Shown in pieces: positions 19,041 through 28,287 of a stretch of 35,000 nt of DNA. Below the pieces are notes generated by a model. It did no database searches, was not told the DNA's origin, and saw only the letters and a program-made list of their open reading frames with translations. Each line of letters opens with the position of its first letter. The first letter of the stretch is position 1. The translations under genes and the position numbers were made by a program. Source of the DNA: Halichondria panicea (Eukaryota; Porifera; Demospongiae; Suberitida; Halichondriidae); the NCBI RefSeq assembly GCF_963675165.1, contig NC_087387.1, positions 837,501 through 872,500 on the forward strand. Direction: 5' to 3'.

Positions 19041-20045
19041 TAACGACGTCTTAAGAAAAAGACTTTGAATACAACTGACATGACTGACATGACGTCGTAA
19101 GAAGCTAATGTGTAATGACAGAGGAGGTTGGAAAGTATCACGTGCACACCTATAAGTAAAGTAATTGCTGGAATGCAAATGAACTTTGACCTCGATCCAA
19201 GATGTTTTAATGCGGCTTGGAATTGAGGCTACATGGATACAAGAGATGGTTGTTTCTTGTAGATCTTTCAAGCACATCATTCTTAGTTATAGAGTGAGCA
19301 GATAATTATATCAGTAGAATAATTATTGAGTACACCATGTGAGTTAACATTAGGAGAGTTCGTGAAGGTCTAGCAGGAGGAGGTGGTAGCTCCACAGTCA
19401 CGGGGTGTTTGTGAAACTGCTTGTTTAAGTGTTTAATATCTTGCTTCGGGTGGTCAGAGTGGGGACGACTACGTTGGTCTCTTTTGCACCAATGCTGAAA
19501 TCCGTAAGATATCACCTTCAATCAGATCAACCTCTTTTGTCGATGCACAATTATACAGCAATAAATAGGCCCGTGTCCAAAACATGAGGGTCACTTTTCA
19601 CCATCCATAAATGCCTACAAAAGAGTGCATGTATCACAACCAGATTTATAGGCATATTTACCTCCTTTAATGTCAGTAAAGGAATATCCATCGTTGCGTC
19701 CTTGGGAGTACCCTCTGCCTTCGTCAGCTCTTCCATACTAGGCTGAACCTAAGAGTAGCATAGACACTTTCTACTTACAATGTTCTAATCACTATTTTAA
19801 TGTTCTACACCAAATACAGTAACACTGTGGCTAGTACAGACAGTTTTACCTTCAACGCAATTTCCTGGCTTCGTTAATATGTGGTTGAACGGGGTTGGCT
19901 AGGCTATGGATATCAGTTTTTCTTACGACGTCGTCATTATTTTGTTCAAGCCGTCTTGTGTTATATACGACGTCGTGAAGTTTCTTATGACGTCATGTCA
20001 GTGGTTCAGGTCGTCATGTAATAATGTTACTGATGGCTTGCCATA
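19041..20045. other. Body and right arm of the inner element; possible captured exon pieces
   Basis: About 1 kb without a long frame. On the minus strand, a CTTAGGTTCAG acceptor near 19746 is followed by an open 81-base piece (reading MEELTKAEGTPKDATMDIPL) and an AG|GTAAAT donor near 19662. This looks like a host exon. A second candidate (ending about 19390) has a Pro-rich end (VELPPPPARPSRT). I do not recognise the source gene. 19925-20045 is the inverted copy of 12152-12341. Confidence 0.45.
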
Positions 20046-20181
20046 CGGACGGAATGGTGGTCATGAGAAATGAGCTGCCGAATGCATCGATAATCGTCAG
20101 TGAGACATTTATCTCCGTCTTTGCACGCTTACCAAGCACTGAAACTACCAACACTAAACAATACTTCTTGGCACAACTCTA

Positions 20182-22032
20182 CACAGCCAAAAATCCACAG
20201 GGCGTGTCAGGTCCGTTACATGTCCGTTACAGGACGTTTACCACATCCTGATACGGGACCGTTGGGTAGACACTACTAAACAGGCCGTTCACATACAGCC
20301 TGTAAACAGCCCGTACAAACGGCCTGTATTCAGCCTGTATCATACTGTTCTCATGCACAATTTAATAAGCTAGTATATCATGCTTCAAAAGGTCACAATT
20401 CAAAGACAAAGAAGACAAGAACAAGATATATTAATTTCTGTTCAGCTACATTATATAATTATGTCTCTCATTATCATGTCCGTGTCTTCACATCCCACGG
20501 TGGCACTGCAGATAAAAACAACCAGTTGAACCGTACGTTAACGCCACATAAGTATACTAACTTACTGTATTTATATTCGTCTTGTTTTTGTGCAGATACA
20601 CAAAGATAGACTCTGAGGAGAAGAGGCTGGGAATTGTACAAAAAATACACCACTGCTTACCGGCGTACTATGAAGTCAGCTTGAAGGGCCGTTCTTCATC
20701 TCCGAGATAGCTCGCCAGCTGTACATTAATAATACTTATTCACATAGATTAAACTAAGTTGCTTACCAGGCAATTGTTGCATTCTCTTTATCATTTGTCT
20801 AAAAACTTCAATCTATGAGGCATATAATGCATCACCAAACACATACAAAATAATGGCATTTACCTAACACATCCAGACTCCAACTCGGCATGCCAATAAA
20901 GAAATCTATTAAATAACATGTGTAACGAGTGCTAAAGATGAAAACAATAAACAAACCTTGAGTTTTGCAACATCTGAATAAGAGTTAGGAGATTAAAAGA
21001 AGAACACACCACTGTGAATAATCTTACCGGCGTACTATGAAGTCAGTCAACAGCTTACAGTGTGCTGTACACATTACAAGGGCTCTTTTTCATCTCGAAG
21101 ATATCTCGCAACTGTACACCAATACGCTATTCACACAGATTACATAGTTGCTGAATTTTCTTACCAGGAAACTGTTGCTTTATTTTTAGTTCATTCTTCT
21201 GACAACATCTAGTGTCTACAGAAGCAATAACGTATCACAAAACACAATAGAACAGTGGCACTTACGTAATTAGTCCAGACTTCAACTCGGCAGCATTATC
21301 TAAAGTCAATTTGATCGCATGTTTAATATGTGAATGCTAGTGAAAGAGAATAACAAACCTGGGAGCATTCTTCAACACCTCTTTATCAAAAGTGAAAAAA
21401 CTTCAGATGGGAGCCTACGATGAGGAGGATTATTTCAAAAAGGAAGCAAAACGAAACGTTTACCTTGTAAAATTGGCCGGTGTTCCAGCTTCAAAAGTCC
21501 ATAACAACGTGCAAACCTGAATTTATAAACATACAGTAGAGGTGAAATTTACAGACCTTTGCTGCCAACTACACTAGAGGTCAAATTCACTACAGATTTG
21601 AAATAGCTGTGGAACTAGAGGAACACAAACTGCTATGAGAAAGTTCAATAAAAATAATATAACTGTTATAATAACATGCTGCTACAGCTTCACCTTTTTC
21701 TGTTCACAGGTAGACTAATAGTAATGGACTGTATAGTCCTCTTCAAGTTGTCTTTTTGGACCAGCAGCTCCTCTTGTGACAAGCAGCAGGATTTTTTCTT
21801 AGAGCTCTGTCTGTCTCATTCTCTTTTTGTAGTCAGGTGACGTCATCCTGCCCCAAGCTAGCGCATGCGCATAAGCTACAGGACGTGGGTGCTACGCCCT
21901 GATACAGGCCTGTATCCACGGGCTGTAAACAGGACGTGGGTGGGCTACATCCTGTATACAGGCCGTTCACGGGCCCGTAACGGCCCGTTTTCAACTAACG
22001 GCCTGAAACGGACCCGTGGATTTTTGGCTGTG
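20182..22032. mobile_element. 1.85-kb inverted-repeat element with TA target duplication
   Basis: Ends CACAGCCAAAAATCCAC and its inverse GTGGATTTTTGGCTGTG, flanked by TA (20180-20181, 22033-22034). The other arm of the outer element has the empty site (rc CAACTCTAACTAGTGAG near 22318-22334). Just inside each end are many scattered GGCCTGTA / ACAGGCCGT / CAGGACGT copies in both orientations, a subterminal repeat pattern seen in DNA transposons. No transposase frame. The interior has a long direct repeat and exon-like pieces. Confidence 0.85.
20648..21365. repeat. Two diverged direct repeats (about 320-360 bp) inside the 1.85-kb element
   Basis: Unit 1 (about 20648-20965) and unit 2 (about 21007-21365) share CTTACCGGCGTACTATGAAG, CATCTC.GAGATA.CTCGC, CTTACCAGG, TCCAGACT.CAACTCGGCA and AACAAACCT in the same order. 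CTTACC is a donor on the minus strand, so each unit looks like exon-intron sequence duplicated after capture. Upstream, a TTTTGTGCAG acceptor (20588-20597) precedes a short open stretch on the plus strand. The source is not recognised. Confidence 0.6.
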
Positions 22033-22734
22033 TAACTAGTGAGCACTACTTGCAGGCCGGCAAAGCAGCGTTAGCTGCAGATCTAGCCCCACCCAGCTAG
22101 GCATGACGAAAATTTTATGCTGATTCAGCAATAATTGTGCACATTCAGCAATAATTGTGGCAAATTAAACTGGGATTAGCCTCGATTTCAGGCCGCCCTG
22201 AAGATATGTGCACAATTATTGCTGAATCAGCACTATTTTTTGCAAAATTTTTGTCATGCCTAGCTGGGTGGGGCTCGATCTGCAGCTAACGCCGCTTTGC
22301 CTGCAAGTAGTGCTCACTAGTTAGAGTTGTGCCAAGAAGCATTGTTTAGTGTTGGTAGTTTCAGTGCTTGGTATAGGGTAAGCGTGCAAAGACGGAGATA
22401 AATGTCTCACTGACGATTATCGATACATTCGGCAGCTCATTTCTCATGACCACCATTCCGTCCGTAAGCAAGTTATTCTTTCCAAATTTTGGGGAGCTGT
22501 TACTTTCTTACCCATCTGTAGATCCATGTAGTTAGTTTGTGCAAAATTTGTCTTGTGCTTCGTGCAATAGCCGCCGATTATAGGTGTCTGGCGAAGATAG
22601 GTTACTTACTCTACTTCAGATTAATAAATAATTATGTTCAAGCTTTTACATGTTTAAAATATATAATAGCCTAGACCTACATGTTTTTAATATACATAAT
22701 TGCATTCCCCAGATCTGAAACGGAATATTTAACG

Positions 22735-24909
22735 ATGGCCGAAGGACCTGATCCAGTTGTTGCTGATCTCGAGCAAGAAGTGACCTGTGGCATCTGTCAT
22801 GACCGCTACCAAGAGCCAAAGCTGCTCCCTTGTTGTCACTACTACTGCAAGCAATGCATCTTCACACTCTCCAGTCGCTACCGACCCAACCAGCCGTTCC
22901 CCTGCCCCGACTGTCGTGAGCCCACTATATTGCCAGACAACAACCCAGACAGACTACCCACTGCGTTCTTCATCAACCGGATGAAAGCACTCCACTCGAG
23001 GATGGAGAAAGCCCACGGAAAGTTGGAGACCACCTGTGAAGTGTGCTCTGGGGGAAAGGCCACTGCATTCTGCCGACAATGTGTCCAGTTCATTTGCGAA
23101 AAATGTGTAGAATCTCATCAACGTATGAAAGCTGTGTTTGGTACACATATCGTCTCCACTCTGGACGAGCTCAAACAGGGCGGAGTGAAAGAACTAACAT
23201 TTGAAAACCCACCACCCCCAAAATGCGAGGATCACGAGGAACCAAAAAAGATTTTCTGTTTTGATTGTGATAAGCTCATCTGTCGAGACTGTGTTGTGTT
23301 CGATCACCGTGACCACAAGTCAGAATTTGTTAAGAAAGCCGTCCCCGCAACTCGCAAAAAGCTGACAGAGCACCTCTCCCCACTCAAGAACCTACTGCCT
23401 GATCTGAGCACCGCTGTGAATCAAGTGAAAGGAACTAAACAGAAGATTCAGGCCCAGAAGGAACTGACAGAGAGACAAGTGAATGCCAAGTTCCAGGAGC
23501 TACACGATATTCTCGATCGATGCAAGGTTCGTGTTTTACAAGAATCTTCTGCTTTGGCTGATTCAAAGATGGAGAAGCTGACGGTTCAAGAGAAGGGTCT
23601 GGACCTGTCCCTGGGCACTGCTCGGAGTTTGATTGACTTTGTAGAGCGTACACTAGAGAATGCAAGTGATGAAGAACTGATTACGATGCAAGAGCAGGTG
23701 GTGAGTCGAATCGATGCCGAGGTGGTGAAGCGAGGGAAGGAAGCAGCCAATCCTGATCCAGTGGAGAAAGATGATTTTGGAGTCCAAGTGTTTGTTTGTG
23801 AGGATCTCAAGAAGTTGTGTGAGAACAATGTTTTTGTGTATGAAGGAAAGCCGATTGTGAAAGGAGACGGTATCAAAACAGCTAAAGTTGACAAATGTTC
23901 AAAACTGATATTTTATTGCGGTTCAAAAAGAGGCAAGCCACAAGTTCTACTGAAAACGCTATCAGATGACACATCTCAAGAATTGCAAGCAGTGCCTGTG
24001 AGGGGTGGAGTGTACAGTGTTGAGTACACCCCTAGGGTACGTGGTCGACACCACCTCCTGATCTCAGTGGACGACCAGCCCATCCCAGGAAGCCCCTCCT
24101 CTGTGCTCGTCAAAATACCCCCCACCAAGCTAGACAAACCAGTGAGGGTGATAAGAGGAATCAACGAACCTCTGTATATGGCATTCAACTCATCAGAAGA
24201 ACTGATTGTAACTGACTATAGCGGTGATGTTTTGGTGTTTGACAAGAAAGGAGAACAAATTCGTAGCATCAGCGAATCAAAGCATGGGTTTGGCAGTATC
24301 TCTGGTGTGGCAGTAGACAAGGAGGACAACATCTATGTCAGTGATAGCATCAAACACTGTGTGTACAAGTTCAACAAAAGAGGAGATCTGTTGAAGACGT
24401 TTGGAACGAGAGGAAGTGGTCCAAAGGAACTCAACTACCCTCGAGGGATAGCAGTCGCTGGTGATCAAGTGTTTGTGTGCGATCAGAGTAATCACAGAGT
24501 CCAAGTGTTGACGACAGAGCTGGAGCCAGTCAAGCAGATTGGTTCAGAGGGAACTGGTAATGAGCATTTTAACGGACCAGAGGATGTTGCAGTGGACAAT
24601 GAACAAATGGTGTATGTCACTGACTATAATAATCATCGTGTTCAAGTGCTCACTATGGATGGTCGGTTTATTCGCTCGATTGGAAAGAAAGGAAGTGGAC
24701 AAGGAGATCTGTCTGGCCCTCGTGGTGTGTGTGTCACTGGTTTTGTTTATGTTGCTGATTATTATAACAATCGTGTGTCAGTGTTCACTAAAGACGGTCA
24801 GTTTGTCACATCATTTGGTAATGGTCATATCACTTTTCCTTTTGGAGTAACTGTGGACAGTGATGGTTTTGTGTATGTGCGCAGTAACGGATCTGTTGTT
24901 GTCTTTTAG
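22735..24909 (+). CDS. TRIM-NHL protein, copy A (probable E3 ubiquitin ligase)
   Basis: 724 residues from the ATG at 22735 (context ACGATGG, start MAEGPDP). An in-frame ATG at 22681 is judged 5' UTR or intron, because TTGCATTCCCCAG just before ATCTG looks like a splice acceptor. Domains: RING (CGICHDRY at 18, LPCCHYYCKQC, CPDC about 59); B-box 1 (CEVCSGGKATAFC from about 100); B-box 2 (CEDHEEPKKIFCFDCD from about 163); coiled coil (about 200-330); filamin-type Ig repeat (about 345-460, ending PGSPSSVLV); about six NHL repeats (465-724, e.g. GVAVDKEDNIYVSDS, HRVQVL) forming a beta-propeller. This is the TRIM2/TRIM3/TRIM71 architecture: ubiquitin ligases whose propeller binds protein or RNA. 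Single coding exon. Divergent from THG1 copy A, now separated from it by the 10.6-kb nest. Substrate unknown. Confidence 0.92.
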   Translation: MAEGPDPVVADLEQEVTCGICHDRYQEPKLLPCCHYYCKQCIFTLSSRYRPNQPFPCPDCREPTILPDNNPDRLPTAFFINRMKALHSRMEKAHGKLETTCEVCSGGKATAFCRQCVQFICEKCVESHQRMKAVFGTHIVSTLDELKQGGVKELTFENPPPPKCEDHEEPKKIFCFDCDKLICRDCVVFDHRDHKSEFVKKAVPATRKKLTEHLSPLKNLLPDLSTAVNQVKGTKQKIQAQKELTERQVNAKFQELHDILDRCKVRVLQESSALADSKMEKLTVQEKGLDLSLGTARSLIDFVERTLENASDEELITMQEQVVSRIDAEVVKRGKEAANPDPVEKDDFGVQVFVCEDLKKLCENNVFVYEGKPIVKGDGIKTAKVDKCSKLIFYCGSKRGKPQVLLKTLSDDTSQELQAVPVRGGVYSVEYTPRVRGRHHLLISVDDQPIPGSPSSVLVKIPPTKLDKPVRVIRGINEPLYMAFNSSEELIVTDYSGDVLVFDKKGEQIRSISESKHGFGSISGVAVDKEDNIYVSDSIKHCVYKFNKRGDLLKTFGTRGSGPKELNYPRGIAVAGDQVFVCDQSNHRVQVLTTELEPVKQIGSEGTGNEHFNGPEDVAVDNEQMVYVTDYNNHRVQVLTMDGRFIRSIGKKGSGQGDLSGPRGVCVTGFVYVADYYNNRVSVFTKDGQFVTSFGNGHITFPFGVTVDSDGFVYVRSNGSVVVF

Positions 24910-25620
24910 TGTCTTTGGCTGTCTTGACTGTTTAAATTTTGTTACGTACATTATTTGTGTGTGTACAGTACCGATATCTGTCATTTTGTTATCTTGTACT
25001 ATCATCTACGTATGTGTGCATACTTATATTGATTAACTTCACAATGAAAATTGATAATTATGATGCTTATAATAATTATTTACCATAATTATAGCACCAA
25101 AAAGTTAATTAGAATCTGGAAATGGTGCTTGTTTGGAGATGTAAAAGAATCCGGATCTAGAATTGTTCTTCAATTAGAGTGGTTCTTACGAATTTGGAAT
25201 GATGAAACTATGCAGTGCCACAAAAAAATAATAACGTTTCGAAATGAAATAGAAAAAAATTTAATTCCACAGTGTATTTAGGCCAGGCAAAGAGTAGATA
25301 TTTACTCATCAGCCCCCTCATGGCTTTTAGTCTTCCCCCCAAAACTTCATTTTAATTTTTGTTTAATTGTGTAATGAATTGCACTGTCAGCATAATATTG
25401 ACCTCATGGCCTTACAAACCATGTGATGAGGAACTACTAATCTACTTTGCCTGGTCTTAGTACGGTATTAGGGTGGTTCGAACGTTCCAAATTAAAGTAA
25501 TATCATAAAGAACCCCAAGTGTACATTGTATTTAATCCATGGGCAAACTTTTTTTTTTAACACATAATCAGTCAAAGTTAAAATGATTTGCAAAATAATA
25601 ATCAACAGAGGTACTTTAAT
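24910..25620. other. Spacer between TRIM copy A and THG1 copy B; duplication junction
   Basis: 24910-about 25017 is the 3' flank shared with TRIM copy B (30460-about 30567). From about 25573 the sequence matches the 3' flank of THG1 copy A. The middle is unit-specific, AT-rich, and holds one small MITE at 25281-25456. No gene seen. Confidence 0.55.
25281..25456. mobile_element. 176-bp MITE with TTA target duplication
   Basis: GGCCAGGCAAAG at the left end and CTTTGCCTGGTC at the right are inverted repeats (one mismatch), followed inward by partly complementary AGTAGAT..CTCATCA sequence. Flanked by TTA at 25278-25280 and 25457-25459. Three-base TTA/TWA duplications are characteristic of PIF/Harbinger-type elements; that assignment is inference. 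Confidence 0.75.
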
Positions 25621-25928
25621 CTATTTGAGATTCAGATGCTCTCTCCAAAACTCGTCACTAATAATATCACAATAAAGTGGTCTAATTGTTCTCTTAGTCT
25701 TCTTACTGCCACCGACACCTGCACCACCATCCTGCACACTTCTTGTTGTAATGTCTGCCTTGGGAGAGCTAACGATCTCTTGTTCTGGTTTGTTGGTTAA
25801 TGGGTCTTTGGGGGGAACAGGGGTCCATAGGAGAACTGTGCCTTTTCTAAACATCTCTGAAGTGTGGTTGTAGTTTATACCAAATTAAGAGAATAGAAGC
25901 TCATTCTTGTCAGCTGAGACAGATCCCT

Positions 25929-26010
25929 GTGAGGGTGTGTGTGCATGTGTGTGTGTGTGTGTGCGTGTGTGAGGTGCGTGTGTGTGTGTGTGTGCGTGCG
26001 TGTGTGAAGA
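25929..26010. repeat. (TG)n/(CA)n microsatellite before THG1 copy B exon 4
   Basis: On the minus strand, an interrupted CA tract runs up to the exon 4 acceptor (CCTCACAG), as in copy A. Here it carries more GTGCG interruptions. Confidence 0.85.
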
Positions 26011-26556
26011 GGGTTGAGTGATAATTATATTACATCTTCATTATCATGTAAAGATACTATGTGTGTCATGTGTTCGCTACAGACCTCCCAAACAAGCTGT
26101 ATACAGAATGCATAACATGCAGACTAATTTTAAAATATGGAATGGATACATGAATCCACTTTTGGTGTACCAAATTTGGTTCTCTCTACTAGCCAGTGGC
26201 CATACAAGTGACCAGACTAGGAACCCCCCTGGGTAACTAACCTAAAAATTCCCTGGGACTGCAAAAATCATACCACCCCCAAAAATGAATACAATGGTCA
26301 CCAAAATAACACAATCAGCACAAGTTTGTACCCATATAGCATACGCTTCATTAAAGATTCATAATTATGTCCAGACTGTAGATAATGAGTTACAGCCATG
26401 AAGAATCCCTGTACATAATTATATTGACTTTCGAATGCGAAGTTCTTTCGATTGTAATTCGCAATAGTTAGAAACGCAATCAGGCTTGTACAGTGTCATT
26501 CGCAATCCATCTAACTTCGCATTCAAAACCCGATATACGGTATACGTATAATTATC

Positions 26557-26590
26557 GACTCCACCCACTCACAGACTCCACCCACTCACA
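26557..26590 (-). repeat. 17-bp tandem duplication of a splice donor
   Basis: GACTCCACCCACTCACA occurs twice head to tail (26557-26573, 26574-26590). Read on the minus strand, each copy contains TCT|GTGAGTGGG, the exon 3 donor of THG1. Copy A has one. Use of the second donor would add 17 bases and shift the frame. Confidence 0.85.
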
Positions 26591-26908
26591 GATAGTTTAG
26601 CCTGTGCCTCAGTTGTGGAGAGACCGGAATGCACTAGTGCCCAGAAGCAAGTATTGTAAAGATTGTTGATGTGACAGTCGGCTTGTCTCCAAGAGAGGTA
26701 GTCCCTGAGGTTGGAGGGGGTGGGGTAGAGGACCACTCGGCCATCAAATGTGGGCGGATACAGAAGGGGCGTGTCCGGGAAATAGGAGGGCCAGTGGAAC
26801 ACGTAGGAGGCAGCAAAAAACGAGGAGATGGTGGTAATAATCTTGCTGCAGAAAAGGGACAAGCACAATCACAACTTTGTACAAGCATACTTCAATGGTT
26901 TGGGAACT

Positions 26909-27209
26909 CTTTCAGCTGCATAACTTGAATTCCGTGGATCCAATTTGAACGATTTTATGATTTTCTGAAACCTTACAAAGAGACCTTTCAAATGGTACCA
27001 TCAAAGTTCATATAAGAAATAAAAAAAATTTCCAATTTGGCCAGACCATGGATTATAGCCCATGGTCCAAAGCCGAAAAATGACAAATAACGGCCCGAAC
27101 AAAACGTTGGATTGAAACACATCATTTGAAAGGTATTTTTATAAGCTTTCAGAAAATCATAAATATTTTGACATTGGATCAACGGTACTAAAGTTATGGC
27201 TGTTGAAAG
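26909..27209. repeat. 300-bp foldback element in THG1 copy B intron 2
   Basis: Orthologous position and near-identical sequence to 10766-11067, with the same CTTTCA ends and central GACCATGG/CCATGGTC. It was inherited through the segmental duplication. Confidence 0.75.
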
Positions 27210-27803
27210 ATTTCAACTACAACTCCCCATCATCTCCATAATTATATACGTTGTCAATATTAATTATAATTATACAAAGGCCTACAAATGCTGCATCAAA
27301 TCAGCCACCCCCACTGCCCTGCCCACCTTGCCCTGCGGCTGAAGAGGGTGGTCTCTCTCTTAAGTACGAAGCTGAACTCATCGCTCTGCCCATAAGAGAA
27401 GACAAGATCAGAGAACTCTCTCATAACAACCTCTGCACACTTGTTCATTAGACCCAGCCCACGCTCATCACTGGGTTTAGTCATCTTGTGCTCGCACGTG
27501 AACCTGAATAAGAGGAGGGGGTATTAGATAGTGTCTAGCAGTAACCATATTTATACGTATCAATTATGGAATAGTAACGACGTTACCACTCTTACGAGAT
27601 ACGAAATGGATGGCATAATTATGGTGACAAGAATCCGAGCATGCATACCAATACACATAATAATACGACAGACGTCCCCGGCCGACTTCCTCAGCTCACT
27701 TGGTGAAGATGCGTCCATCCAGTCGCACCACCAGCCACGTATTGGGGAGACAGGTGTCCACAACTTCAAATCTCTTCACATATTCATACTTTGACTTTGC
27801 CAT

Positions 27804-28287
27804 GACAGAACTTTGGTTTAATAGCCTTAGCCAGCAAATGGCCTGTGAGGACATGGGACAGGAAAGTAGGGGAAAGGTCTTCTATAAGAAGATATCTAGA
27901 AGCTGTTGAAGCATTGTAGCTTGTTATGAAGACGATTTTTCCCATATTCAATAAGTGGGCGTTAGGTATGTGTAAATGGGAGTATCATGTACAAGGGTCA
28001 TGCTACATGTATCTTTTACAAGCTTCTTTTGTTGATATACTGGCTGGAAAGACTTCTCATTGCATTGCATTGCATTGTAGGTACGTACTAGGTAAGGCTT
28101 TACAACTAGCTGCAGAGCTCTAGCTTAGCAGAAAAATGTATATAGCTATACAATTACAAATGCAGTACTTCAGTTTAATAAATAATTATGTTCAAGCTTT
28201 TACATGTTTAAAATATAAATAGCCTAGACCTACATGTTTTTAATATACATAATTGCATTCCCCAGATCTGAAACGGAATATTTAACG
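27804..28287. other. THG1 copy B / TRIM copy B divergent spacer with the empty insertion site
   Basis: About 480 bases separate the two divergent starts, the ancestral arrangement. GCAGTACTTC at 28162-28171 is the unoccupied counterpart of the site holding the 10.6-kb nest. A TTGCATTCCCCAG acceptor-like sequence lies just upstream of the TRIM start, as in copy A. Confidence 0.7.

Larger units (their letters stand above)
12152..20045. mobile_element. Inner inverted-repeat element, itself split by BEL/Pao
   Basis: Begins TATGGCAAGCCATCAGTAAC and ends with its reverse complement at 20045. It is flanked by CGGACG at 12146-12151 and 20046-20051, a 6-bp direct repeat that is single in the uninterrupted right arm of the outer element (near 22450-22460). 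The arms extend about 150 bases inward through CATGACGTCATAAG and ACGACGTCGTATATAACAC. The left arm has an extra tandem copy (81-bp period, second copy starting at 12233). Without the retrotransposon it is about 1.2 kb. The body (19041-19925) has no transposase frame but does have exon-like pieces on the minus strand. The superfamily is not identified. Confidence 0.85.
11999..22611. mobile_element. Outer foldback DNA element carrying three nested insertions
   Basis: Ends GAGTAAGTAACCTATCTTCG at the left and its exact reverse complement at the right, flanked by TA at 11997-11998 and 22612-22613. The paralogous segment at 28162-28171 (GCAGTACTTC) has a single uninterrupted TA, so the whole 10.6 kb is an insertion. 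Removing the nested pieces leaves three left-arm blocks (11999-12151, 20052-20181, 22035-about 22160). Together they are the reverse complement of the right arm (about 22200-22611). The original element was therefore a foldback of about 0.85 kb with arms of about 400 bases. It has no coding capacity and was presumably moved by a TA-specific transposase encoded elsewhere (inference). Confidence 0.9.
25621..27803 (-). pseudogene. tRNA-His guanylyltransferase, copy B, nonsense codon in last exon
   Basis: Second copy of THG1 with the same four exons: 27803-27700, 27503-27327, 26845-26590 and 25926-25621. Exons 1-3 are open and keep [14 protein letters not shown] and [13 protein letters not shown]. 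In exon 4 codon 14, the Gln of copy A (TCT CAA TTT GGT) is TAA (minus-strand codon, plus positions 25887-25885). Translation would stop at about 192 residues and lose [14 protein letters not shown] and the C-terminal [10 protein letters not shown]. The remaining downstream frame is still open to the natural stop, and three codons near the end are deleted relative to copy A. A 17-bp tandem duplication at the exon 3 donor adds a second competing splice site. Most likely a young pseudogene of 9385-11642; a truncated product or a sequencing error cannot be excluded. Confidence 0.85.

Noticed and set aside
20024-20251. 75-codon plus-strand frame across the end of the inner element
   Set aside because: It spans three different mobile-element boundaries, so it is a chance frame.
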